A stretch of 64,000 nucleotides of DNA from Salarias fasciatus (GCF_902148845.1 NC_043748.1:20506001-20570000), one strand, 5' to 3'; shown: positions 25,459 through 35,953, numbered from the stretch's first letter. Made by a program: numbers and translations. Notes: generated by a model not told the origin, from the sequence alone.

Positions 25459-26064
25459 CAGGGGTGTTCAACCTTACTCTGGACCGACATGTAGCTCTTC
25501 AGTCCCTCTGTAGTGGCTCCATGAAGCCTTCACAGCATGAAATATGAATGAACAATAAACTTATTTTTATTAAAGTGACACACCACAGTCCTGCTCAGAA
25601 TGATCTGTCACTCTTGGTTCAAAAGGGATTTAAATAAAGGTTCAAGTAAAATTAGGAAAAATAGCTAAAACCACAAGAAGCAGGAAAAAAGTGAAGGAGT
25701 GGCTTAAAAAACGTGGAATGTTGAGAACTTCTAAAAGAAGAACATATGGTTGGAAAAGAGCATGAAAAACTGCTGAAAAGGAGGCGAAATGACTAAAACT
25801 ACTAAAATTTCAAAACTGTCAATAAAAAATACTTGAAAAGAGGAAAATTGTTCAAAACAGGTACAAAAGTAGGTTGAATTCAATAAAATGTTCACTATTC
25901 TGAACCCTAACTTCACATCTGAAGATCTAGTTTTTCTTTGTGAAGCTTTCTGAGCTGCATTCGCCTCATTTTAAAGGTTAAATGTTCTTAATGGCTCCAG
26001 AACTACTGGACCTGACAGAAAGTCACTGAAATGGCTCTTTGGTCATAAAGGCTGCAGAACCCTG
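25459..26064. mobile_element. hAT-type MITE
   Basis: Ends CAGGGGTGTTCAACCTT (left) and the inverse of AAGGCTGCAGAACCCTG (right) share the hAT-like CAGGG start. Flanks ATATAGAG and ACATAGAA match at 6 of 8 bases. It is 606 bp, AT-rich, with no transposase. Confidence 0.65.
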
Positions 26065-26544
26065 ACATAGAACAAAAAGATCAAAGGTTTGGACATCCAT
26101 TCATCTCAAAATAAATTCTCTGGACCGTCACAAGGGGACAGCATCCTCTTCCTCTGAAGCGACACCTTCCCATTTCTCCACCAAGCAGGGAAATTAAAAA
26201 GATTTCAGAACATTCCACAGCAAACAGGAAGCAGAATTCAATCAGAAAAGCCTTTAAGCTTTTATTTGAAGGTCATGGCTGCATCGCTTCGCTCATTATT
26301 AAAAATAAAGGCGCAGTTAGCAGTTTTATTTCAGTATGTTTTCTGTCAGGTTCCTCCAGTCTCTGACAGACCAGCCCCGACACGGCCGACCTCTGACCTC
26401 TGAGTGTCTGTTCTGCTGAGGAGACTCACCTGATGCCCACAGAGGAACTCCTGAGGTCAAAGGTCAGCAGGGGAACCAGTGAGGCCTGGTTTCAGTACGT
26501 TGTGTTTCTTTATTTGATCTTTTTAGTCTTCACTAAGGTTGATC

Positions 26545-26760
26545 CTGAACCTTAGTGGCATCGTCTGGTGAGAGCAGACCACTGCTGAGGACCTTCTATG
26601 ACTCTGTGGTGTCGTCGGTGGTCTTCTGTGGAGGGGGTTGCACTGAGCGAGACCAGAACAGACTCAACAGACTGATTAAAGATCCAGCTCAGTCTGTGGC
26701 TGAGACCAGAGACCAGAGACCAGGGACAGGAAAGCATCTGTTCTGGTAACCAGGGATTGA
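26545..26760 (+). mobile_element. C-terminal fragment of a CR1/L2/Rex1-like LINE
   Basis: The plus-strand frame reads LLRTFYDSVVSSVVFCGGG then DQNRLNRLIKDPAQS. This resembles the end of the RT region of fish LINEs (LL.TFY.SVV.S...G, R..L.RLI). No other part of the element is next to it. Confidence 0.6.
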
Positions 26761-27162
26761 ATCAATAAATGAGACTGACTGTAAACTCAATGATCAGGTC
26801 ACACTGTGCACCGTTTACAGTTTACTGTGTCTGTCATGCAGCAGGGGGTTTGATCAAACTTCATGAAGTGATAATGAGGAGTTCTGGGTTTGGAGTTGGG
26901 CTGAATGTTTTTCTCTTTTCCATTTTTCTGGAGGACCGTGTGGACGTTCCTTGTTTTCTGCTCAGTCAGCTGTTTCCAGCTGGACTTTGATTGTTTGCAT
27001 TGAGGCGTTTTGGGGAGGATCAGGTTGCATCATTTTAAACTTATGTTGAATGTTTTTCTGTTGCCACGATTAAGGGAGGACTGTGTGGAAGTTCAAAGTT
27101 TTCTGCCGGAGCGCCGAAGCTATAAGAGGCCGTGGAGGCAGTCTGCAGCTGACCGGACGCTC

Positions 27163-27684
27163 AGCAGCAGCAGGAAGAGCAGCAGCAGCAGGTAGAGCAG
27201 CAGCAGGTAGAGCAGCAGGTAGAGCAGCAGCAGCAGGAAGAGCAGCAGCAGCAGGTAGAGCAGCAGGTAGAGCAGCAGGTAGAGCAGCACCAGCAGGTAG
27301 AGCAGCAGGTAGAGCAGCACCAGCAGGTAGAGCAGCAGGTAGAGCAGCAGCAGCAGGAAGAGCAGCAGCAGCAGGAAGAGCAGCAGGTAGAGCAGCAGCA
27401 GCAGGAAGAGCAGCAGCAGCAGGAAGACCAGCAGGTAGAGCAGCAGCAGCAGGAAGAGCAGCAGAAGCAGGTAGAGCAGCAGCAGCAGGAAGAGCAGCAG
27501 CAGCAGGAAGAGCAGCAGCAGCAGGTAGAGCAGCAGCAGCAGGTAGAGCAGCAGGTAGAGCAGCAGCAGCAGGTAGAGCAGCAGGTAGAGCAGCAGCAGG
27601 TAGAGCAGCAGCAGGTAGAGCAGCAGCAGCAGGAAGAGCAGCAGCAGCAGGTAGAGCAGCAGCAGGTAGAGCAGCAGCAGCAGT
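27163..27684 (+). repeat. (CAG)2-4-GTAGAG / GAAGAG compound minisatellite upstream of the pentraxin gene
   Basis: 520 bp of CAG runs broken by GTAGAG, GAAGAG or, rarely, CACCAG. About twenty copies contain CAGGTAGAG, which matches a 5' splice-donor consensus. It is open in all three plus frames, hence long alanine/glycine/arginine-, glutamine- or serine-type open frames without real coding support. It ends 85 bp before the pentraxin start codon. Confidence 0.95.
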
Positions 27685-27769
27685 AACTCTGTTCGCTCAC
27701 ACTCCACTAAATCTTTACACCACATGCAAATACTCAGCCTTTTCTCCTTCTGCAGATTTAACAGAAGAG

Positions 27770-28865
27770 ATGAGACTCTGGGTGTCGCTGCTCCTCGCCG
27801 CCATCTCCACGGCAACAGCAGGTAACTCTCACCTGTCCTTCATACTTTGATCTTTGGTTCAGAAGCAGCAGCTGATTCGACAACAGTCCTGATTCACTGA
27901 GCTGGTTTCATGAAGTCAGCAGGTAAAAAGCAGAGTCCAGTCTGTCCTGGACCTGCACGTCTAGTCTGTCTAGTCTGTAGGTCTGGTCCACCAGGTCCAG
28001 TATAGACCAGGTCCAGTGTAGAGCTGGTCCACCAGGTCCAGTTGCACACCCCCCCATTTGCCTCTTGAGCCACTCGGCCTGCAGTCTGACTTCCTGTTTC
28101 GTCCAGTTCCAGTCCTTCTGTCCTGATGTGAGTCATGGTCTCTGGTCCTCCAGGAGGCGCCACGGTGAAGTCCCTGCTGTTCCCGTCTGAGACCAGTACC
28201 AGCTACGTGGACCTGTCCCCCCTCAAGTCGCTGACGCTGTCGGCCTTCACGCTGTGCATGCGCGTGGCGACGGAGGTGTGAGGAGAGCGGGAAGTCATCC
28301 TGTTCGCGTACCGGACTCAATACTTCAACGAGCTGAACGTGTGGCTGGAGCTGGACAGCAGGTACTGGGACTCCGGGGGTTCCCCTGATTCCTGCAGTCA
28401 CGCTGAAGCCAGGTCGGTTCTCCTGTTTGGAAGGTTCTGAAGGTCGTCTCTTTGTCCAGATTGTCCTTCTACCTGAGCGGAGACGGGGTGTACTTCAGTG
28501 TCCCGGAGCTTGGAGCTCTGGAGACGCACGTCTGCTTCACCTGGGACTCTCAGTCCGGTGCCACCGCCGTCTACCTGGACGGCAGAAAGAGTCTGACCAA
28601 GATCTACAAGAAAGTCCACGTGGTCCGGGCCGGAGGGAAGGTCCTCCTGGGCCAGGACCCGGACAACTTCCTGGGAGACTTCGACGCTCAGCAGAGCTTT
28701 GTCGGCGAGATGTACGACGTCAACTTGTGGGACTCGGCTCTGTCTCCCAGCGAGATCCGAGACCTGGCCTCCGGGAGGCAAGTCCAACGGGCCAATGTGA
28801 TCGACTGGGCAACCGTCCAGGTGCAGAGTCACGGGGAGGTGCAGGTCCTGAGCCGGGAGCTGTAG
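27770..28865 (+). pseudogene. CRP/SAP-type short pentraxin with an in-frame TGA (three exons)
   Basis: Secreted pattern-recognition pentraxin of the C-reactive protein/serum amyloid P group. Exons: 27770-27821 (signal peptide RLWVSLLLAAISTATAG), 28154-28361, 28460-28865. They sum to 666 nt, or 221 residues plus stop. Visible: SLLFPSETSTSYVDLSPL, FTLCMRV, the pentraxin signature HVCFTWDS, LGQDPDNFLGDFDAQQSFVGEM (calcium loop, read as two parts LGQDPDNFLGDF and DAQQSFVGEM), VNLWDSALSPSEI and C-terminal VQVLSREL. The cysteine pair (FTLC and HVC) is kept. Codon 60 (28279-28281) is TGA within TEV-TGA-GEREVILFAY; the rest of the frame and all splice sites are good. The stop would remove the whole second half. 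A poly(A) signal AATAAA follows at 28892. It could be a recent pseudogene, a null allele or a sequencing error. Confidence 0.85.
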
Positions 28866-29624
28866 GAGGAACCCTGACGGCCCGGTTCATGAATAAAGGT
28901 TGATGAAATGAGAGCGTTGGCTTCATTTTCAAACTGTCGTTCGCTCTTTAGTTTCGGGCAGACGTCAAGAGAAGCATCTCCTTATTGCTGGAAAAGAACA
29001 TATTCACACAGTACAGTAATGGTTAGGGGTGTAACAATACATGTATTTGTATTGAACCGTTTCGGTGCGGGCCGTTCGGTTCGGTACAGGACTGTGCACG
29101 GGTGAGTTCACGGGCCAAAGTTTGTTTTTTTTTTTCCCGGCTCACAGGCCGGATGGTGCGTGTGTTTACGTTCTGCGGCTAGCATGTGCAGCTACACCTG
29201 CAGCCATGATTGCTACTGCTAGCAGCTTCATCCATGCTTCACATGTCCGCGTGGCGCATTGGTCCCTGGGACGTAATGTCATGAATTTCTGTCCACGGAC
29301 GTCCGCGCGCAGAACAGATTTTGTGACCGCGTTGCGCCTATGCGCACGTCGCACCGGTACACGCATGCGCCAGAGCGCCACAGCAAACAAACAATGACAG
29401 ACGCTAACTTTGAAAAGTGAGTCTGTGAAGCGAACAGGCTGCAGCTCTGTCTGAAGAAACTCAGAGAAAAGCTGGAGGACGGAAAGAGCAGACTCTGTCA
29501 GGAGGGAGGAGAAGGTCTGTCACACAAGTGAAAGCAGTAACTATACAGCGGCTGTCGGCGGTGGGCTCTCACTTATTAGGGGGGATGCGCGTGCCTCGGA
29601 GGGAATATGTCTGCTTTAAGTGAC

Positions 29625-29945
29625 GCTTAAGGCATAGCGCCCCCACGCTTCAATGGTGAGGACAAGTGCTGCCTGCAGGTCGGCATCTTTATTAAAGTGA
29701 AATAGTGATGCGCAAATCATCCATTAAAATTGGCCTAATTCTGCATATAATCCATGATTATGATCAAACAAAATCAATAATAATAAATTAAAGGAAATAC
29801 ATGGGGGAAACAGCATTTTTCCAATATTTAGCCCCCCCCCCCCCCCCCCCCGCCCCCCCTCCCCAAAAATTTCACAAATCATGTTTTCAGGGGGGCTCAT
29901 GTCTCATCAAGGGGAGCTGAGACCCCCCTGGCCCCCTCATAGTTC
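29625..29945. repeat. Dispersed repeat, inverse of the copy at 58.67-59.44 kb (empty for the TTAA MITE)
   Basis: Text such as AAGGCATAGCGCCCCCACGC, AAAGTGAAATAGTGATGCGC and GAAATACATGGGGGAAACAG recurs in reverse complement at 58.67-59.44 kb. Here the TTTAATAAAG-type junction is uninterrupted. A C-rich run occupies 29831-29857. Confidence 0.8.
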
Positions 29946-30705
29946 ACACCCTGAGTGAAAGTATCTAATCACTCTGCACTGTATTAAAAAAAAAATTGGT
30001 TGAATTGATTATTCATAGGGTGAAGCGTTTCACGAAATGTTTTGAGTTGACTCAATTACTATTTAAAAACATTGACTGAACGAAAAACTCTTCGTTGGCT
30101 ATTAATTCAGCCAATTGCTGAATAATCATTGACAGAACGAAAGACTGTTGGCTTATTAATTGAGCCAATTGAAACAAATGAGTTGACACCATGTCATATT
30201 CCACATCATGTGCTCACTCAACTCGGACTTATTAGTCATCACAACTATAAAGTAATAATTGAGTGAATAACATAATAATGACTGCATGAATTAATATTTA
30301 AATGATATATACTCAACATAAAATATAGCCTAATTAAATAAAGACTAATAAAGACAAATTTACTTTAAATGTTTATTTTTCTGTGTACAAAACAAAACAT
30401 TTAAATTCAAATTCAAAAAATTACACAACATTTGAAAAGAGTGCAAAACAGAGCAACACCAATAGCTGACAGTATAAGCTGTAAAGGAAAGTCTGGGGTT
30501 CAAGGCTCGTAAGGATGTAGCAATGGCGCAGCTTCCAGGCCTCCCGGAGGCCCCACAATCTCCAGGATACCCATTGGCACGGGGCTTGAGGCTTCGTACA
30601 CACCATCTGGCTATAGATGGAGCACATTAATAAAAAGGAAATTAAAAACAATATCCAAATGATATTGATGGACAGATGGATGTTCTCCTTGAAATGCTGA
30701 TTTAC

Positions 30706-31895
30706 CTGGCAGGTGTTGAAAAGCTCGGTTTTCTCCCCCAGGTAATACTGCAGCCCTTTGACAGCCACCACCCTCCGATGTTTAACGATCTCTGTGGTCT
30801 GGATACACAGGACAAGTCAAGTCACATGCATATTGTTCATACATGTACATTATACAGCATATTTCATACAAGACGTGTAAACTCAAAGTGCTTAAACATG
30901 AAAACAAAGTAAACAGTTCTAAATTAAAACAAAAAACAACAATGTAATGCTGTCACTGTACAATTTTTTACAATGTCGACTCTTTCAGACATAGTGTGGG
31001 AATGGAGTGGGCAGGCAGCTCATTTCACATCTAGAATCTAAAGGCTGATTCATTGTAACTGCATACATACATCTACTGTATGTACAGTGTACTGAAAACA
31101 GCTTCTACTGAAAATAGCAGACTGACAAGCTCACTATGTGACATTGTGAGCTTGTCGATCAGCTATTCTCAGCAGAAGCTTTACCCACAATAACAGAAAA
31201 CACTATTTTCAATCGTGAGGGACTCCGGACACCCAGTAGGGTTTAAGTGATGAAGACACATTTGTCCGTTATTTTCCATCTTACCTGCTCGTCTAGGTAC
31301 TCCAACAGACTCCTTAGTGTCACTTGAGTGGGGTGGTGAGCTGCGGTGCGGAGCTCTGGTGTGCTCATCCAAGGAGGGGAAGAACGTTTCCATCAATTCT
31401 TTTCCTGTTACTCTTTTGAATTCTGCATGTACCTGCAAAACAATTAGATAATGAAGAGACAACTTGTGAATGTACAACCTGTAGACAGATCATAGCAAAA
31501 ACCACAGATGTAGCATCACGTCACTTGCTCAGGACAGATCAGAGTGACCATCTTCAATACCAGGCTTAAAGGGCCATTCCACCTTTGAGGCATCAGACCC
31601 TTTATTTATTGTTAGGGTATAAGAAACATGGCCCTGGTGTTGTTTTTGTGTTTATTCTGTGTTTCTAGAAATATTAGTCTAACTTCCTCTTGACAAAATC
31701 ATTACATCCCATTTCTCTTCCCACCTACAGTTAGTTCCACCCCTCTCCAGTGCATATGGTTGTCTCAGTTGTGTGACATTTTATGTGGAAGGAACAAAGT
31801 AAAACATACACAAACTTACCTGATCCAACAAGAATAGGGCTGGCCATCTCTGGCTGATTGTGGAGACATGCACATCTTCAGCAACGACCTCCTTT
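30706..31895 (-). pseudogene. Remnant exons of the CACTA accessory (PB1-like) gene
   Basis: Read on the minus strand: an exon end at 31820 with QRWPALFLLDQ (compare RRWPALFSEQE in the other copy), then 31285-31432 starting VHAEFKRVTGKELMETFF (compare VEAEFSRITTVPLRSKF), then 30706-30798 with TTEIVKHRRVVAVK (compare TDAIEARRACVLK). All have matching acceptor or donor positions and phases, and the 93-nt exon is the same length in both copies. The middle exon is 148 nt rather than 156 nt, so its frame is broken. A likely last-exon remnant with PMGILEIV lies at 30.48-30.61 kb. The protein role is unknown. Confidence 0.7.
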
Positions 31896-32221
31896 CATCT
31901 GAGGGAGAAGATACATAACTATAGATATGTGACAGATATTTACAGGGTAGTGCAAGTCAATGAGAAGAAACTGTGTCAAACAGAAGAAACTGCCCTGAGT
32001 AGAGAGATGCCAAAATAAAAAGTTAAGATGGAAGCCAAAGAACGGCACAGCCAATTTATTTCATGATGTGTAGTGGGCTTGTAGATCTGTTGTTTTCACT
32101 AGTTTGGGTCCTGGCAAATGTCATAATTCCCCTTTGGGTCACAGGCAAAAAGGTTTGGGAGCCACTGCTTTAGGAGAATGTGAAATGACCCTTACAAGTT
32201 AGGAAAAAGTGTTTTCCTTAA

Positions 32222-32443
32222 AGGTATAATGGAGGATTTTCTCGATAAAGTCGAAGCCAAACGTCTGTTACTCGCTTATTGAAAAACGCGCATGCGCCAG
32301 ACCATCCTACCTGCTCTGCTGCTCCGACGAGCGCGCTTGACGGCGTGACGCAAGCATTTCTTCAGCGTGATTGACATGTCAGAGGACCAATAGTTGACGC
32401 TCGCATCACGCCATTCATTGGCTAAAACATCGTCCATTATACC
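32222..32443. mobile_element. TTAA-type MITE (copy 1)
   Basis: Starts TTAA|AGGTATAATGGAGGATTTTC and ends with AACATCGTCCATTATACC. It matches the 58.92-59.36 kb copy over both ends (GAAGCCAAACGTCTGTTACT, CGCGCATGCGCCAGACCATC) but is shorter. piggyBac-like target preference. Confidence 0.75.
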
Positions 32444-32739
32444 GTTATATATTCAAACAACTTTAATGGGACTGAGGTCCATTTAGTTCAATTTGTACTT
32501 TGTCAGAGTTAAGGGAACCCAGTGGTTTGAGAATGACAGGATTACAGCTACTTCCAGAGCAAGTATTGATATAAATACAAATGCTAGAAAAGCTGACCTT
32601 ATTAAAGCCTTCAAAGCTAGCTTTCCCGCCGAGACGTTTGCTTCCCGACTGATGGTTTGCTTGCTAGGCTGTTTACCAGGCAAAACCATATTATAAATCT
32701 ATGCTAGAGCGAGCTGGCCAACGAGCTGACGGCGTTCGT

Positions 32740-33010
32740 CCGCCAACAGCTGTCGCACAGAGGCGCTGCTATGCCCACGCCGGGGCGAGTGTCAGCTAGC
32801 CGGCTAACGGGCGAACGTGCCGCTCGCAGGACAGGAGCTAGGCGTCAGCTAGCAGGCGGACGTGCCGCTCGCGGGACCGGAGCAAGCGTCAGCTAGCGGG
32901 CTTACGGGCGGACGTGCCGCTCGCGGGACCGGAGCTAGCTTTAGCTAAACCCTGCCCCGCGGGTTTGGCTAACGTGCGGACGTGCTGCTCGTGGGGCCTC
33001 GGGCGCTGTT
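32740..33010. repeat. ~60-bp GC-rich minisatellite inside the smaller CACTA element
   Basis: About four imperfect units with the core GGACGTGCCGCTCGCGGGAC and GAGCTAGCGTCAGCTAGCGG. CpG-dense, and upstream of the accessory-gene remnants on their coding strand, so it may be the element's promoter-proximal region. Confidence 0.75.
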
Positions 33011-33983
33011 AGACGGCTAATGCTGTTAGCTGGCTAAACATTGACCTTATGAATTAGAGGGGTAATATGTAAGTTAGCTGCCCGGCTACCCAAGCTAACT
33101 GGCTAGCTAGCAAGCAAAAAATGTTACAGTCCCCCAAGAACAGATTCCACAGAAAAACAAATTTCTTTTGACTCTGGTTTCAGAGATTGACAATGTTAAT
33201 AAGCAAACGCACAGTGTTGCTTACCTGTCACTCCTCGTCCCTCCGTGAGGCCGTGTCGACAAACTTTGTGGCTTTGCCGTACTTCCTTTGCTCGAAGTTC
33301 ATTACCGTAAATGACGCCGCCCACATTTGTTCAGTCAACAAATGCACAACTTGTCCAATCCATTCACTCAATTACTGTATGTTAGTTGAGTCAATATCAG
33401 CCATTGTTGGCGTTCACCCAACAACAATTTATCACCTGACTCAATATTTTTTATGAATAATTGTACAAACATTTATTAACTGGCTTTCCCAATAACAACA
33501 CTTGAGCCAATGGTCTATTTCAACTTGCCTTAGCAATCTTCTAATTGAGTCAATGTTTTGGTAATTGGGTTTTTTACGGTGTGGTGCCGCCCGAGATTCA
33601 GAAACAGAAAAAAAAAAGGCTAAATAAACTCTGATACTAAATGATAACGTACTGACAATGTATGTGCCTCATTTCCTATAAATAATCTGAAATAAAGCAG
33701 CAGACAAACGGTCTAGAGAGCCGGAAAAGCTTCTGGAGGATGCGTGGATCAGTGCGCCTGCATGGAACGTCCACAGCTGAGCCCAAATGTAGCAGGAGAG
33801 AAGAGCGTTGGCATCGGTGATGTGCCGCACACAGACACGCGGACATGGGAAGCATGGACAACAACAAGAAAATTTAGGTTTTGCATTTTGTTCCCTACTG
33901 TATCGAAACCGAACTGAACCGTGACCTCAGAACCGAGGTACGTATCGAACCGAGATTTTTGTGTATCGTTACACCCCTAGTAA

Positions 33984-34066
33984 TGGTAAAAGCAGCATTA
34001 AAACTATTTCAGAACTAAATTTAACCTGATTCCAGGAAAACAATGTCCTCCACATATTTAGTTCTC
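33984..34066. other. Spacer between hAT element and tRNA gene
   Basis: Short unique sequence. On the tRNA coding strand a TTTT run follows about 30 bp after the tRNA 3' end (near 34,037) and may act as the Pol III terminator. Confidence 0.4.
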
Positions 34067-34138
34067 AGGCACGGACGGGGTTCGAACCCGCGATCTTCGG
34101 TTTACGAGACCGACGCCTTACCACTTGGCCACCGCGCC
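34067..34138 (-). tRNA. tRNA-Thr (anticodon CGT)
   Basis: A 72-nt cloverleaf on the minus strand: acceptor GGCGCGG pairs with CCGTGCC, D arm GGCCAAGTGGTAAGGC, anticodon stem TCGGT/ACCGA around loop CTCGTAA (anticodon CGT, reading ACG), and T arm GCGGG-TTCGAAC-CCCGT. The internal A and B box sequences are intact, there is no intron, and CCA is not encoded, as expected in eukaryotes. It looks functional and is nearly identical to the vertebrate tRNA-Thr-CGT as I remember it. Confidence 0.95.
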
Positions 34139-34559
34139 TGGTAGTCCCCTGCACACACCCGGAAACAATTTGAAGACGCAACGCCATTCAAAGTACCATT
34201 CTGAAAGTGACTTATTCTGATTCACGGAAGGAGTTTCAGTTAAAACTCTTTCAGGTGGGCGGAGGTTCTGTTTCCCGAACAAATCACACATATGTTTGAA
34301 TTCCGCTGCACCCAAATTAATTACTAGATTAAAACTGACCGGACTTTGAAAGATCTCCATGCTGAAAACGTGATGTTGACCTCACGGAATAACTAACACT
34401 GAATGGGCTTTAAACCCGACAAAATGAAAAAATACCTTGGGCAAAAAACACATTTTCACAGCCGAATATCTCCACAAACACGACGCATAGTCGTGAAACT
34501 GTCAGATCGTGTTTTTCTGACTTCTTTCGCTCGTGTGGTGGATTTTTCTTAAAAACCTG

Positions 34560-34730
34560 GTTTTTGTGAATAGAGTTCGGCGGATTGCCGCCGCCGTGCA
34601 GGAAGCGGGGGAAGGCTGATGGAGCGCACCCGGAAGAGGCTCCCTGCAGCGGGGCGTTTCTCTCACAGCGAGCCGGTGAAGTTTCGCCTCGTTCTGTCCC
34701 CAGAATGTCTCTGAACGCGTGAGTGATGCT
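34560..34730 (+). promoter_or_regulatory. Probable promoter and first exon of the 64-residue protein gene
   Basis: A CpG-rich block with a donor site GAACGC|GTGAGTGATG at 34,718. It is the only CpG-rich segment upstream of the small open frame. The start of transcription is not visible. Confidence 0.4.
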
Positions 34731-35434
34731 TTTTAATCCCGGAATCTCTGCTGTGAGCAGTGACTCTGTGAGAAGCTTCACCTCGGAGGAGTTAGCTGCT
34801 AGCATGTAGCCACGTTAGCCTGTTAGCTGAAGGGAACTTTGATTTTTGATAGTTTTATTAAATAGTTCAGGTTGTTGTGGTTCAGTTTCTGGGTTGGATT
34901 ATTTCCCTGCTGTCACCTGTCAGTGTGCTAACACACTGGAAATGTTTCTGTCGACCTGTCAGCCGAGACCTTTAATTAAAAGCGTTTTCCTGATGTGTTC
35001 AGACTCATGTAGCATGAATTTAACTGGAAGATCAGCTGTCTGCTGTGGAGAAACTAGATCAACACAGGGAGAAAAGAATAGTTTGGTCTAAGCCTCAAGC
35101 GGACATCGACAGACTCTTTAGTGTCTGAAGCTAAAACCAGTCAAATCCTCACAAAAACGCCTTTGATTCAACACTTGACAAACTGAAACAAACACAAAAC
35201 ATATTTCTTCACTGACAATAACAATAAACTTCAAGAAGAAGAAAAAAAAATTCTATGTTCTCCACACTGTCTTGTGACTTTTGGCAGGAGCGTTCCACTT
35301 TGCAGATCCTCAGATGAACTAAACATCCTCCTCAGTGTTCTGTAGTTGTGACTCCACAGCAGCAGGTGGCGCTGCATGGAAAATGTGAAGATGGTTGTGT
35401 TTTGTGTTGCAGCCTCTGACCTCGTCCGTCCGCC

Positions 35435-35629
35435 ATGCCCCTGCTGCTGGACGCCGTCTGGGCGCTGTGGAGCATCGGCGCCGGCGTCTACGACTACTTC
35501 CACACCAGCGCCATGGAGGAGCGGATCCACACGCTGGAGAACGTTCTCTCCATCCACCAGTGTGTGATCGCGGCGCTGTCGGCCGGTCTCGTCCTGCTCG
35601 TCAGCTACATCCTGCTCAGGAAACACTGA
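35435..35629 (+). CDS. Small membrane protein of 64 residues, unrecognised
   Basis: Single uninterrupted frame starting MPLLLDAVWALWSIGAGVYD and ending SYILLRKH, stop at 35627-35629. The start has a good context (CGCCATGC) and lies 24 nt after a splice acceptor (TGTTGCAG ending at 35411). Two hydrophobic segments (about residues 2-19 and 42-60) flank a charged helix MEERIHTLENVLSIHQ. A C-terminal LRKH tail suggests the cytosolic side. An upstream exon probably ends near 34,717 (AACGC|GTGAGT) in a CpG-rich region, and an ATG there would open a short overlapping upstream frame. A poly(A)-like ATTAAA lies near 36,108. I do not recognise the family. The gene call rests on length, splice context and typical codon use. 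Confidence 0.6.
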   Translation: MPLLLDAVWALWSIGAGVYDYFHTSAMEERIHTLENVLSIHQCVIAALSAGLVLLVSYILLRKH

Positions 35630-35903
35630 AGGCTTCATGTTCTTCCCTCCAGGCGGTGACGCCTCCCCTCTGATCCGGTTCCCCGGATGAGAACGTGGTG
35701 GAGAACCTGAAACAGTGGGAGCCTCATGTTGTCCTGACGACGTCTTCTTGTGTTCTGCGGTTCTCTCATCGTTTTAACGGTTCTCTCCTGCCGCTTCACA
35801 TGTTCCTCACTTCCTTCTTCAGACTTTAACGAGATAAAAACTGATTTAACTTATGGATTAACTTCAGAAGTGGAAATAATCATTGATGGAGCTGATGGAC
35901 TGA

Positions 35904-35905
<2 letters not shown>

Positions 35906-35953
<48 letters not shown>
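35906..35953. repeat. (GT)n microsatellite in the 3' UTR of the small protein gene
   Basis: About 23 GT units following GATGGACTGATC. Confidence 0.9.

Larger units (their letters stand above)
29977..33581 (-). mobile_element. CACTA/EnSpm-like element, shortened, carrying only accessory-gene exons
   Basis: Starts CACTGTATTAAAAAAA and ends with the inverse of CACCGTAAAAAACCC, with TG on the outside of both ends. Subterminal ATTGAGTCAATG/TTGACTCAATTA-type motifs recur. The coding remains lie on the minus strand at 30.7-31.9 kb and match the accessory gene of the 45.6-56.4 kb element. No transposase or zinc-finger part is left. Inserted in the hAT element and itself holds a TTAA MITE. Confidence 0.75.
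29024..33979. mobile_element. hAT element with perfect 8-bp target duplication, enlarged by nested insertions
   Basis: Ends TAGGGGTGTAACAATAC (left) and the inverse TAGGGGTGTAACGATAC (right) are flanked on both sides by GTAATGGT (29016-29023 and 33980-33987). Subterminal GGTTCGGTAC/GTACCGAACC-like text lies at both ends. Of the 4,956 bp, 3,605 bp belong to a CACTA-like insertion, leaving about 1.35 kb of hAT sequence. No intact hAT transposase was seen. Confidence 0.88.

Noticed and set aside
27083-27850. Open frames of 255 (plus), 231 and 179 (minus) residues
   Set aside because: They are translations of the CAG/GTAGAG repeat in different frames; single-residue composition and no domain.
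32483-32696. Two opposite short frames (67 and 68 residues)
   Set aside because: Mutual shadows inside the smaller CACTA element, without similarity to either protein of the family that I could see.
34118-34360. 80-residue minus-strand frame overlapping the tRNA
   Set aside because: It runs into the tRNA gene and has no recognisable domain.
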